From assembly GCA_963693305.1 (NCBI GenBank), contig OY855905.1, positions 2,632,201 through 2,696,200 on the forward strand: a DNA stretch of 64,000 bases, given 5' to 3'. Made by a program: the position numbers and the translations under genes. This stretch comes from Meandrina meandrites (Eukaryota; Cnidaria; Anthozoa; Scleractinia; Meandrinidae). This document shows, piece by piece, positions 37,664 to 47,457 of this stretch (position 1 is the first letter of the stretch; each line of letters starts with the position of its first letter). The notes beneath the pieces were generated by a model that saw only the letters and a program-made list of their open reading frames with translations, was not told the DNA's origin and searched no databases.

Positions 37664-40600
37664 ATGGCAAGTGTATATTTGAGCGATACACATGGTTTAA
37701 AGCCATTTGACTGTATCGAAACTGCAGGTATTTCTACACGCTGGGAAAGATGGCTGCGAGCTTTTGAATTGTTTGCTGAGGGAAAAGGAGTCAAGAATGT
37801 CGATCAGAAGAAAGCTTTATTGCTGCATACTGCTGGTTTAAGTGTTCAAGATATTTATTTTACGTTGAACGAAGAAGGAGGAACAGATAGTTACCAGAGA
37901 GTGAAGGCGACCTTGAATAAATATTTCAAACCGCAAGCGAATGTTCCATATGAAAGGCTTTGTTTTCGTGAGACGAGTCAACTGGCCAACGAAACCATCG
38001 AGCAGTTTGTGACCAGATTGAGACAAAAAGCCCAAACCTGTGAATTTGGAGACGCTGCTGCTGTGGATGAGCAAATTCGTGATCAAGTTATTAGCAAGTG
38101 TTTGTCACACGAACTCCGTCGAAAATTACTCCAGAAGGGTCGAGCCTTGACACTGCCGCAATTAAGAGAAATTGCCCGGTCTATGGAAGAATCAGAGAAA
38201 CAGGCACGTTCAATCGAAGGAGCAAGTGGTGAGGTCAGTAGTGAGGTGAATAGTGTGAGTGGAAGGCCTGATTACAAAGGAGATGCGAGCACAAGGAATG
38301 TCAAATGTTTTTGTTGTGGAAATGTGGGACATAAAGCTAATGATCACCGATGCCCAGCGAGAGGGAAACAGTACAGATGGTGTAAGGGAACTGGACATTT
38401 TGAGGCTGTGTGTAAATCTAAGAAGAAGCAAAACACTGGTCGTGGAAGTGGAGGAGCTAGAAGACCACGAAGACCAGATGCCAGAAGAAAGGATGGTCCT
38501 CCTTACCATGTAAGGCAAGTAGAAGCTGAAGATAAGCAGAGTGATGACTGTGAATATGCCTTTGGCATTTCAGACGATTGTATTGTTTCGAGTGATGGCG
38601 AAATTTCTGTGAAAATAGGAGGTTTGCCAGTAACAATGATTATTGATTCGGGTGCTAGTTGCAATGTCATAGGTCGTAATGTGTGGGAGTATCTGAAAGC
38701 AAATAAGGTTGAATGTGTGTCGAACAAGGTGTCCAAGAAGTTATACGCATATGGTAGTAATCAGCCATTACAAGTTGCAGGCGTTTTTACTGCAGAAGTG
38801 TCTGTTGGAGAGAGAGTGTTGAGTGGGGTCGAATTTGTTGTTATTGAAAATGAGGGACACGCCCTCCTTGGGCGAGAAACTGCCATTGCCTTAGAAGTTT
38901 TGAAGCTGGGTCCTCAAGTTAACTCACTTAAGGTATCCACGGATGGAGCAGAAGGGGTACCAAGCATTTTTGAAAAATTTCCCGGATGTTGTGAAGGTAT
39001 TGGCAAATTGAAGGATTTTCAGCTAAAAGTCCCAATTGATTCAGAGGTTCAACCCATTGCACAATCAATTAGACGAGTTCCATACCACCTTCGTGATAAG
39101 CTGAGTGACAAACTGGATGAACTTGTTAAGCTAGACATAATTGAGAAAGTAAGTGGCCCAAGTTCGTGGGTATCACCAGTGGTAGTCGTACCCAAGCCCT
39201 CAGGTGACATCCGTTTGTGTGTCGATATGCGTCAAGCCAACATGGCAGTAAAGCGGGAACGTTACCCAATACCTACCATCGATGAAGTTTTACAGGATTT
39301 GAATCAGAGCAAGTTTTTCAGCAAATTGGATCTCAACTCTGCCTACCATCAGATAGAGCTGTCACCTGAATCAAGAGATATTACTACATTTTGCACACAC
39401 AGGGGACTGTACCGATACAAGCGACTCATGTTCGGTATAAGTTGTGCGCCAGAGATGTACCAGAAAGTTCTCCAGCAAGTTCTGCAAGATTGTGATGGTG
39501 CCCATAACATCCTTGATGATGTGATAGTACATGCAGCCACTGAGGAGGAGCATGACAGAAGATTCGAGAATGTGGTCCGAGTATTGAGCAGCAAGGGGTT
39601 AACATTAAATCGCGACAAGTGTCAATTTAAGATGTCGCATTTGGAATTCATGGGCCATGTGTTGTCAGCACGCGGAATTGGTCAAGTGGATGTTAAAGTA
39701 AAGGCAGTTGTTGACGCCCGGGAACCGACAAGTGCTGCGGAAGTGAGGAGCTTCCTGGGACTGGTCAATTTTACTGCACGTTTTATTCCTGACCTGGCAA
39801 CGGTATCTGCGCCTCTCCGCCAGCTTACAAAGAATGGTGAACCCTTCGTGTGGGGACTGGAACAACAGAAATCATTTGAAGAGTTAAAGAAGCGACTGTC
39901 CAGTGCAGAGACACTTGGATACTTTGATAAGAATGCCCCGACTAGGGTGATTGCTGACGCAAGCCCTGTAGGATTAGGAGCTGTATTAGTCCAACAGCAA
40001 GGGAAAGAGCAACGAAGCCGAAGCTTGTCCGATACAGAACGCCGGTATTCTCAAACAGAGAAAGAGGCGTTGGCAATAGTGTGGTCCTGCGAAAGATTCC
40101 ATACCTATTTGTATGGTGCTGAATTTGAAGTAATGACTGACCACAAACCTCTGGAATGTATTTTCTCGCCTAAATCCAAGACCTGTGCTAGGATCGAGCG
40201 ATGGCTTCTCAGAATGCAACCTTACAGATTTACCGTGAAATACGTCCCAGGCCCCCAGAATATTGCAGATTCTTTGTCACGCCTCCTGCATTCAGTGCCG
40301 CCGTCAAGAGACGAAGACCAAACGGAGGAGTATGTGAAGTGGGTAGCTCAAGAATCAACGCCTGTTGCCTTGACAACTCGTGAAACTGAGAGAGCATCAG
40401 AACATGACCCAGAGCTGAGAAGTATACGAGAATGTCTCTTGAATGGAAAGTGGCATGTCATAGAATTCAAAGAGTACCTACCTGTGCGAGGCGAATTAAG
40501 TGCTATTGGAAAGCTAGTTCTTCGTGGAACTCGAATTGTGGTACCAAAGCAACTTCGTTGTCAAGTACTGAAGTTGGCACATGAAGGTCATCCTGGAATT

Positions 40601-41752
40601 GTATCAATGAAGCAACGTTTGCGAACCAAAGTGTGGTGGCCAGGCATCGACAAAGAAGCGGAGAAAGCTTGTAAGACCTGTCATGGTTGTCAGTTAGTTT
40701 CACAACCATCTAAACCTGAGCCGATGTCACGTACAGAATTGCCTTCTGCACCATGGCAACACCTAGCGGCTGACTTGTTGGGTCCACTGCCTTCCGGTGA
40801 TTATGTCTTTGTCGTGGTGGATTACTACAGCCGATTCTTCGAGATGGAATTTACCAAATCGACTACCTCTGAGAAGATTGTATCAATGCTGTCCAAGATT
40901 TTCGTCACTCACGGTCTTCCTTTGTCTCTAAGGACTGACAATGGGCCGCAGTTTGTCAGTGACTATTTCGAGAAATACTTGGAGGAGAACGGAATTGAAC
41001 ACAGGAGAACCACACCCTTATGGCCACAGGCCAACGGTGAAATCGAAAGACAGAACCGCAGTATCCTGAAGCGCCTGCGTATTGCTCAAGCAGAGGGTCG
41101 AAACTGGAAATCAGAGATGGACAACTTCTTAGTGATGTATCGTAGTACACCACATTCTACAACGGGTGTAAGCCCAGCAGAATTGTTGTTTGGAAGATGC
41201 ATCAGGACCAAACTACCCCACCTCCAAGAGTTCAGTATTGATGATGAAGTCAGAGATCGTGACAGTGAGCGGAAAGAGAAAGGGAAGGTGTATGCAGACT
41301 GCCGAAGAAATGCATGTGAAAGCGAGATTCAAGAAGGTGATAAGGTGTTACTGAGACAGGAGAAAGAAAACAAACTGTCAACACCATTCAAACAGTCTCC
41401 CTTTACAGTTGTTCAGAAAAACGGCAATAGTGTTCTTGTCGAGGCTGATGGTGTACAGTACCGTCGGAATGTGACCCATGTGAAAAAGTATCTAGAGCGT
41501 GATGATGATGTATTACCAGCCACCAGTAAGTCATCAGATGTTTCAGAGGCTCAGAGAGCAACACAAACTTCACCAAGCCGAGAGTTTAGTGAACCTGTTC
41601 CTTCTGGAACACCAAGTGAAGACAAACCAGTGGAACACAAACATGTCATGGAACAAAGTGATGACACTACCTTACGGCCATCAAGAGTCAAGAGAGTGCC
41701 TTCTAGATTCCAAGATTATGTTCTAGGCTGCATTCAGTTGGCCCCAGGGTAG
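37664..41752 (+). CDS. Ty3/gypsy Gag-Pol polyprotein
   Basis: A single 1362-codon frame. Gag region with retroviral-type helices (residues about 60-180), CCHC knuckle CFCCGNVGHKANDHRC, aspartic protease DSGA (about 326-329), RT with NILDDVIV as the YxDD-equivalent (about 616), RNase H, integrase HHCC (HEGHPG...CKTCHGC), and a DDE core with D in AADLLGP, D in RTDNG and E in GEIERQ. PR-RT-RH-IN order defines Ty3/gypsy. Two oddities: the second knuckle lacks its first cysteine (YRWCKGTGHFEAVC), and RNase H seems to lack about five residues just before SRSLSDTERRYSQ. The element may therefore be impaired despite the open frame. Confidence 0.93.
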   Translation: MASVYLSDTHGLKPFDCIETAGISTRWERWLRAFELFAEGKGVKNVDQKKALLLHTAGLSVQDIYFTLNEEGGTDSYQRVKATLNKYFKPQANVPYERLCFRETSQLANETIEQFVTRLRQKAQTCEFGDAAAVDEQIRDQVISKCLSHELRRKLLQKGRALTLPQLREIARSMEESEKQARSIEGASGEVSSEVNSVSGRPDYKGDASTRNVKCFCCGNVGHKANDHRCPARGKQYRWCKGTGHFEAVCKSKKKQNTGRGSGGARRPRRPDARRKDGPPYHVRQVEAEDKQSDDCEYAFGISDDCIVSSDGEISVKIGGLPVTMIIDSGASCNVIGRNVWEYLKANKVECVSNKVSKKLYAYGSNQPLQVAGVFTAEVSVGERVLSGVEFVVIENEGHALLGRETAIALEVLKLGPQVNSLKVSTDGAEGVPSIFEKFPGCCEGIGKLKDFQLKVPIDSEVQPIAQSIRRVPYHLRDKLSDKLDELVKLDIIEKVSGPSSWVSPVVVVPKPSGDIRLCVDMRQANMAVKRERYPIPTIDEVLQDLNQSKFFSKLDLNSAYHQIELSPESRDITTFCTHRGLYRYKRLMFGISCAPEMYQKVLQQVLQDCDGAHNILDDVIVHAATEEEHDRRFENVVRVLSSKGLTLNRDKCQFKMSHLEFMGHVLSARGIGQVDVKVKAVVDAREPTSAAEVRSFLGLVNFTARFIPDLATVSAPLRQLTKNGEPFVWGLEQQKSFEELKKRLSSAETLGYFDKNAPTRVIADASPVGLGAVLVQQQGKEQRSRSLSDTERRYSQTEKEALAIVWSCERFHTYLYGAEFEVMTDHKPLECIFSPKSKTCARIERWLLRMQPYRFTVKYVPGPQNIADSLSRLLHSVPPSRDEDQTEEYVKWVAQESTPVALTTRETERASEHDPELRSIRECLLNGKWHVIEFKEYLPVRGELSAIGKLVLRGTRIVVPKQLRCQVLKLAHEGHPGIVSMKQRLRTKVWWPGIDKEAEKACKTCHGCQLVSQPSKPEPMSRTELPSAPWQHLAADLLGPLPSGDYVFVVVDYYSRFFEMEFTKSTTSEKIVSMLSKIFVTHGLPLSLRTDNGPQFVSDYFEKYLEENGIEHRRTTPLWPQANGEIERQNRSILKRLRIAQAEGRNWKSEMDNFLVMYRSTPHSTTGVSPAELLFGRCIRTKLPHLQEFSIDDEVRDRDSERKEKGKVYADCRRNACESEIQEGDKVLLRQEKENKLSTPFKQSPFTVVQKNGNSVLVEADGVQYRRNVTHVKKYLERDDDVLPATSKSSDVSEAQRATQTSPSREFSEPVPSGTPSEDKPVEHKHVMEQSDDTTLRPSRVKRVPSRFQDYVLGCIQLAPG

Positions 41753-41963
41753 AACTCTTAGATCCAGATGTGAACCGGAACTTTGAACTGAACTGGAACT
41801 ATTAGTTGTTGTGTTACATTTGTATCTATGCCAGTTTAAAATGTTCAGCCATTGTTAGTTTTGGAAAAGACATTCAAAAACATTTGCATGCATATAAAGT
41901 TGGTTAGGTTTTATTCTGTTTTGTTGCCTTCCAACACAACGAGTAATTCGAAGAAGGGAGGAA

Positions 41964-42128
41964 TGTAGTGTTTGTTACTTAAGCCTTACCCTCCCCACCC
42001 CCCATGTATATATTACCCAGCATGACACTGGAGGGTGATGATTAAATGTACACGAGTGTAATGGCGTCGTTCTGTTTGATATTGGTTTAATCCTGATCAT
42101 CCACGGTTAAATCTGCACATCCACTACA
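41964..42128 (+). repeat. 3' LTR of gypsy element (165 bp)
   Basis: Matches 37460-37623 with one extra C and about six substitutions. It is preceded by the purine run AGAAGGGAGGAA and followed by ATTGT. Confidence 0.92.
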
Positions 42129-42133
42129 ATTGT

Positions 42134-43219
42134 GCAGTTCGTCAACGCCTGTATCCGTGTCCTTATTATCGTACAGATCTTCATAGAAATCCTTTAATTC
42201 AGACATGATAGCCTTGCTGTTAATTATTTCTTGTCCCTCTTTGTTTAGTAACATTCGTATACAATTTTTGGCTTTTCTGGATTTTCAAGATTTAAAAAAT
42301 ATTTGTTATTTTTTTCTCCTTTCTCATACCATGAGGCTTTAGATCGGATGATGTTTCCCTGAGTAATATAATCATATATTGAGTCGTACTCAGTCTTATA
42401 CTTTTTTAAGTCTTCCAAGTTTTTCTCTGAGGGGTGAGAAGCGCACAGCAGTTCACTCTCTTTTAGTTTGCTTTCTACCTCGACAAGTTTATCTCGTCTT
42501 TCTTTAGCCTTTCTTTAACTGTACGAAATCGTAGTTTGTCTTATTTTATATTTTACTAGATCCCAAAGAAGCTGTTTGTGATGAATATCATCAAACTCTT
42601 TCAGCCAAACTTCAAGACTAGAACTGATGAGTTCAATATAAGTATGGTCTTCCAAAAGACTAGAATTAAACATCCAATGTGAAGGGCCACGAACTTTGTC
42701 TTCTATACTATTAATTTGTAGGGTAATGGCGGAGTGATCAGATTTAATAGAAGGTATGATATCAGTGTTTTCGATAAAATCTTGCATACAGTCGCTAATT
42801 AGCCAGTAATTAAGGCGTCTCTGGGCCAGAGGTCTTTTTTGCCGCCAAGTATATTGTCTCTTGTCAGGATTTCTAATTTGCCAGATATCTACTAGATCAT
42901 ATGCTAATTTTATGTCGAAAACATTTTTCACTGAGTCTTTTTTCTCCACCGGACCACCTCCATTGTCCATCTCAGCATCCAAGTGAACATTAAAAATCGC
43001 CTCCGATAATTAACTGACTACTTGAATTAAGATCAGTCTTATCCAATACTGATAAAATATTTGCAAAGAACGTGCATTGTTCCGATGTTTTGTTTGGAGA
43101 ATATATATTTAGAAGTAAGAAGGGCGACTCTTGGATTAATGCATCGATCAAAACAGATCGACCATCACTGTCTTGACTAACAGACTTCAATTCAAATTGT
43201 AATTTATCACTAACCAAAA
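42134..43219 (-). mobile_element. LINE, middle part: endonuclease C-terminal half and linker
   Basis: On the minus strand 43217-42990 and 42982-42515 encode APE-type endonuclease pieces: LLLNIYSPN, LIIGGDF, RRLNYWLIS and SDHSAI. A frame break lies near 42985. The part 42134-42514 continues toward the RT and is rejoined beyond the gypsy element at 37454. It lost its 5' neighbour to the insert at 43220-43680. Confidence 0.85.
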
Positions 43220-43680
43220 TTAGTAGAATTATACTAGTACACTAATGCAAATGCTGCAATGTGATTGGCTGACTATTGAACACTATCAGCCATTAGTGTG
43301 CAGTTGCCGAAGGTCGTCCACAAAATGCGACGTTTTTATCGTTTTTCCGAAGTTTTGGAAGGAAGCTTAGATGTAAATGGATAAAAAAATTCCTGAGAAG
43401 ACTAAAAGAAAGACATTAGCGGTTTCTTCACTTTAAAAGCTTGAAATTATTGAAAAACGGGTGCACGCGCGTAAACAACTGCAAATTTACCAAGGACAAT
43501 TCAATGCGTGCGATTTTTTTTCAATGCGTGCGTTTAACATTATTTGCGTTTATTTCAGTTAGAATTCTACTAAAACAATTAGATTATTCGCTCTCAATTT
43601 CTATGAGGTGATAGTTGATTCGGCCTGCGGCCTCATCAACTATCACCTTGTAGAAATTGAGAGCGAATAATCTAATTGTT
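43220..43680. mobile_element. Insert with terminal hairpin inside the LINE endonuclease
   Basis: It splits the endonuclease frame between GVLIN (minus, from 43672) and VSDKLQ (minus, 43217). Its high-coordinate end is a near-perfect hairpin (arms about 43575-43625 and 43628-43679, centre CGGCCTGCGGCC). A smaller inverted pair (ACTAATG...CATTAGT) lies at 43240-43300. AATTAG occurs at both edges and may be the target duplication. No coding capacity. Confidence 0.7.
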
Positions 43681-43930
43681 AATTAGAACTCCTTTACTAT
43701 GATTTGTTCCATGGGAATAGTAAAGGTTTCCATGCCACTGAAACTTCCACTCATCTACTATCTCAGGGGTGGTATAGGTTTCCTGCAAGAAGGCGATATC
43801 AGCGTTTTGTTTTTCTATCCACGAGAAAATAGCTTTACGCTTTTGAAAGTCCCGGATTCCCCGAGCATTCAGTGATATTAGTTTAAAGGTGACGTTAGCA
43901 ATTTGAGCTTCACCTATGATCAACACGTAA
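43681..43930 (-). mobile_element. LINE, 5' part: endonuclease N-terminus
   Basis: On the minus strand it encodes the start of an APE-type endonuclease: LISLNARGIRDFQKR (metal-binding Asn), then FLQET (catalytic Glu), then NHSKGVLI. No ORF1 was recognised upstream (43931-44260), so the LINE is 5'-incomplete or its 5' region has decayed. Confidence 0.8.
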
Positions 43931-44293
43931 GATCATTTGCCTCTGTGGAAAGAAGTTTCCCTGTTGTTGTTCGAACATCACGTTTGACTGTTTGATTATA
44001 CAACCAAAATATTTTGATAATCTTTTAGTTTTACAAGAATTAGTGGATTGCTGGTTCCCGCATTTATATACTAAGAAAAAAGAAAACGCACTAAAAAACC
44101 AAATACAAAACAAAAAAACAATGACAATAGTTAAGGAGCGAGATAACAAAAGCTCCGTAATTGACCCTTACCTTAGATGGTTAAGTGTGTTCGTGCAACT
44201 AGCCAATAGAAATATTGGGATTACGTAAGTAATGCATAGTGTATGAGCGCAAAACAAAAGATGTGCACTGTCATTGACCTTCCACCCTAAATC

Positions 44294-44644
44294 TTGGCCT
44301 CTTTGTTTGCTCCTTTTCTTACCCGGCTTCCTAACCATTTCCCTTTATTAACTATGTTTAAAGATCTCTCCAAAGCTTATCTAGACAAGGCTATATTCCA
44401 ATTTGTCGCCAGCGTTGCTAGTTCAGTGGTCGAGTGGTTATGGGAACTGACCGATGTACAGAAGAACGTGCAATCTAGGCTGGTGATAATTTTAATTAGA
44501 AATTATCTTCGTAGTGATGTCTTCCCCTATTCTAAATATTCTATACTTTTACATTTGATTCAGGCAAACCGTGGTGTATCGCCCGAGTGGGAGCAGGTAG
44601 GTGATCAAAAGATTAATGATGCAGTTTCTTCTCTAAAACATTAA
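44294..44644 (+). other. Conserved open stretch within intron 1 of copy 2
   Basis: A 116-codon frame containing SVVEWLWELTDVQKNVQSRL. Copy 1 has the same sequence near 8390-8600 but with stops before VEWLWEL. A CAG/GTAGGT donor-like site follows (about 44600). Used as an exon it would end in phase 0, while the next exon needs phase 2, so it is not placed in the gene. It may be an exon of an overlapping transcript or chance. Confidence 0.3.
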
Positions 44645-45192
44645 CACAGGGCGTCTTTTCTCTCTGAACCAAGCGAAGAAAAACACAGGCTTTTTTATTA
44701 TTCAAATTCACTTGTACCTTGCGACCTTGCAAAATTCTGACTTAATTTGACAAGACAAATCATAAAGGGTTCATTCGATTGACCGTACTCTGGAAGAGGG
44801 ATAATACGATTTCATCACTACACATTGCGTTTATCTACCCTGAAATGCCACTGGATAAAAGATGTATCATAAACATTGTATAGCAGAAGGCAGCATTTTC
44901 CACTCAACGGTTGAAAATATGCTTTCTTATTGATATCGGGCAGTTTTCAAAATTTATAGAATAGAAACGCGCCCATAACCAACCCAAAAACGTTAATTAG
45001 AATTTAATGTCACAACATGTCTTTTGAAAGCTTTTTGCTTGTGCTTAACATTTCACTTTCAAAACAATGAATGAAACTGGATACTGTGGGTTTTCTTCGG
45101 TAAATCAATGGAATATTATTTACAATAGTTCCTTTATTTTAACACGGTAGGCTCTCAGGGTTAACAAACAGACAAAATACAATGTAAGTTAT

Positions 45193-45376
45193 TTCCAAAA
45201 GGTCTTGATGACAGCAGACAGGTAACAATTTTAAGAAAAACGACTAATTTTTTAAATTTGCAAGACATGTTTCGACAGAGCTTCTGTCATCTTCAGTTGA
45301 ATGGTTCAACTGAAGATGACAGAAGCTCTGTCGAAACATGTCTTGCAAATTTAAAAAATTAGTCGTTTCTCTTAAA
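45193..45376. mobile_element. Fold-back insertion with 73-bp arms
   Basis: Arms 45229-45301 and 45305-45377 are inverse copies with a single visible mismatch around the 3-base loop TGG. The 12-mer AATGTAAGTTAT borders the insert on both sides (45181-45192 and 45377-45388). Copy 1 has one uninterrupted site at about 8942-8954. A 36-bp unpaired leader precedes the left arm. Confidence 0.85.
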
Positions 45377-45985
45377 AATGTAAGTTATATAAATGTAAAA
45401 CGGTTACTACACTATCACAGCAATCCATTAAAACTATAAAAAATTAAATAACCTGCTTAACATAAGCCCGGCGTGAAACTATTGGTATTCTACTGACGCA
45501 AGGTACTGCCTGCGGCGGGTTTCAAAACCCTGCAAGGAGCTAGCTTGTCGAATATTATGAGGTTAGCTGTCCACACCAACTGCACCTGAGTAGTAAAAAC
45601 TATTTTTCATGTGTAGTTTGTGCGAGGGAAAAGAACTGAAACGCAGATTTTTCCCTACAAATTTGTTATTATATTATGATATAATTTAGAAGAGATAATT
45701 AACTTTGTATTTCTATCAATAATTAACACTTAATGACTGGCCCCGAGGGAAACAGTTAATTTTGTTTCTCGTGAATGTCAATCTCAACATTGAGATCTGT
45801 TGCCCCCTCACAGACTTTTGGCGGGAAACGATTCTATTTTTAGATGTCATGTGACCTCGAAGTTTGCAATGAGCGGAGCGCGCGCTGTTGGAAAACAAAA
45901 TGCCAGCTATACAGCAATAGAAATATCAAACTAAATTGTTAAAGCGAAAAAGACCAGGAATAACTGTTTATCTTAAACAATGTAG

Positions 45986-46242
45986 TGAAACCAGCAGATG
46001 TAGATTGGAGGGGAGTAGACAACAGTGTGGTAACATGGTACGATGCAGACAGAGATGTACTAATACTTACCCAGTACCTCATGGCTACGTCACAAAATGT
46101 ACCGGAAGTTATGAAGACGATACATGCGAGGTCAAGTGTTACCACAATTACAAACTCAAGGGAGTATCCAAAGTTTATTGCAAAGGAGGAGTCTGGACAA
46201 ACCATGATGGACAACCCGCTTCATCGCACTGTGAAAGTATAG
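45986..46242 (+). pseudogene. Sushi-domain exon of toxin-like gene copy 2
   Basis: Same 257-bp length, phase and splice signals as 9537-9793. Encodes the cysteine-rich linker and sushi module (PVPHGY...ASSHC) with a few replacements and no break. Classed with a pseudogene only because the upstream giant exon is broken. Confidence 0.7.
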
Positions 46243-46939
46243 GTGTGTACGAAAGAATATTATCTGCATTACTCTCTCTTGGTGTGTATCAGTTAATCAA
46301 TTCTCGATGAACGCGAGAACTAATTTACAGGCAAAGTGAAGAATGAATTCACAGTATGTTAAATATCACACTAATTCACATGTTAAAGGGTCAAAGCCGT
46401 AAACCTTTTGTGCAGCTTGTTTTACTTTTCTTTACGTTAATATATCGTAAGTGTTCGTGTGGGTAAAGCTTTTTCTTGTACCTGGGCCTATCTATTTTAG
46501 CCATTTTGCTTAACATGTCCCTAAATTAAAGAAAAAGGCTGTGACGTATCGCTGCCATTCGTCTGGAACACATCACCGACACGAATTCTCGGTAATGGCC
46601 TGGAAAAAAGCCATACAGAATCTACGAAATTTCAAGCCGACAGCTTTAAATGTAAGGGTCGGAGAACAGTCCCAGAGGGAAGGGCAAGACGCCGTTAGAA
46701 AAGGAGGGAGGAGCGCTACGAATAGTGGGAAGATTCATATACTCTAGTGGGTTTTCCCTGTAGGTGGCAGGAAATGGGTTATAAGTGGCCGTGGGACAGG
46801 GTCATTCATACGTAGAATGGAAAGCAGAAAGTATCGAAGGATACACAAGAGAATAGGGGCAGAGAGGTTCCTATTGTATGCAGATATCTATTTAATCAAG
46901 TCCATATATATACCATGTCTACTCCATTTCTTTTTTCAG

Positions 46940-47457
46940 ACACTCTGTTCAAGGACGACGTCTCGCGCCTGGTAGCGGCTCACAGTGGGAAAAGCCGCAA
47001 AGATTTATCTAAGTTCCTAAGAGATCATTTGAAGAACACTTATCCTACTGAATATTGGGTGGTAACGGTATATGACGATGTAAGCGGTTATGATAAGCAC
47101 GCATTTATTGGTATTCGTGTAGGCTATAAATGGAGACATCATGGCGTTAACTATGTTGTTACACGATATCCAAAATATATTGTTCGCTCTCCCAGTGTTC
47201 CCATCTCAGAGGTGGTAGGCTCGGTTAGTGGAAGTGACCCAAAAGCTATTCGTGACAGTATTAAGAGCAAGTTTGATACACGTGGCCAAGGTTTCTCCTC
47301 GATACACGTCGTGAAAAGGAGATATTCAAAGGGTTGGTGGCTTGATAAGCGTACCGTTGGGATAACGCTTACGACTGCATGGGATATACCAAGCAACAAC
47401 ATTTTTTGGAAGACGTTTTCGGATGTCGTTGTCATCGTCGTTGCTCCTCGTTACTGA
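46940..47457 (+). pseudogene. Terminal exon of toxin-like gene copy 2
   Basis: Begins after CTTTTTTCAG and ends with TGA (47455-47457), the same length as 10494-11011. The unrecognised C-terminal domain is fully open, with conservative changes against copy 1. This exon shows no decay of its own. Confidence 0.7.

Larger units (their letters stand above)
37460..42128 (+). mobile_element. Ty3/gypsy LTR retrotransposon inserted in the LINE
   Basis: Complete element: short LTRs at both ends beginning TGTAGTG and ending CACTACA, a TGG primer-binding-like site at 37627, one long polyprotein frame, a polypurine tract (about 41950-41963) and a 5-bp target duplication ATTGT (37455-37459 and 42129-42133). 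The minus-strand LINE resumes on the far side, which confirms a nested insertion. LTRs differ by about six substitutions and one indel, so it is not brand new. Confidence 0.93.
34053..45985 (+). other. Intron 1 of copy 2, enlarged by transposons
   Basis: Donor GTAAGT at 34053 and acceptor TAG at 45983-45985, both equivalent to copy 1. It is about 11.9 kb against about 3.0 kb in copy 1. The excess is a block (about 34760-44260) containing a LINE with a gypsy element inside it, plus a small fold-back at 45193-45376. Confidence 0.75.
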
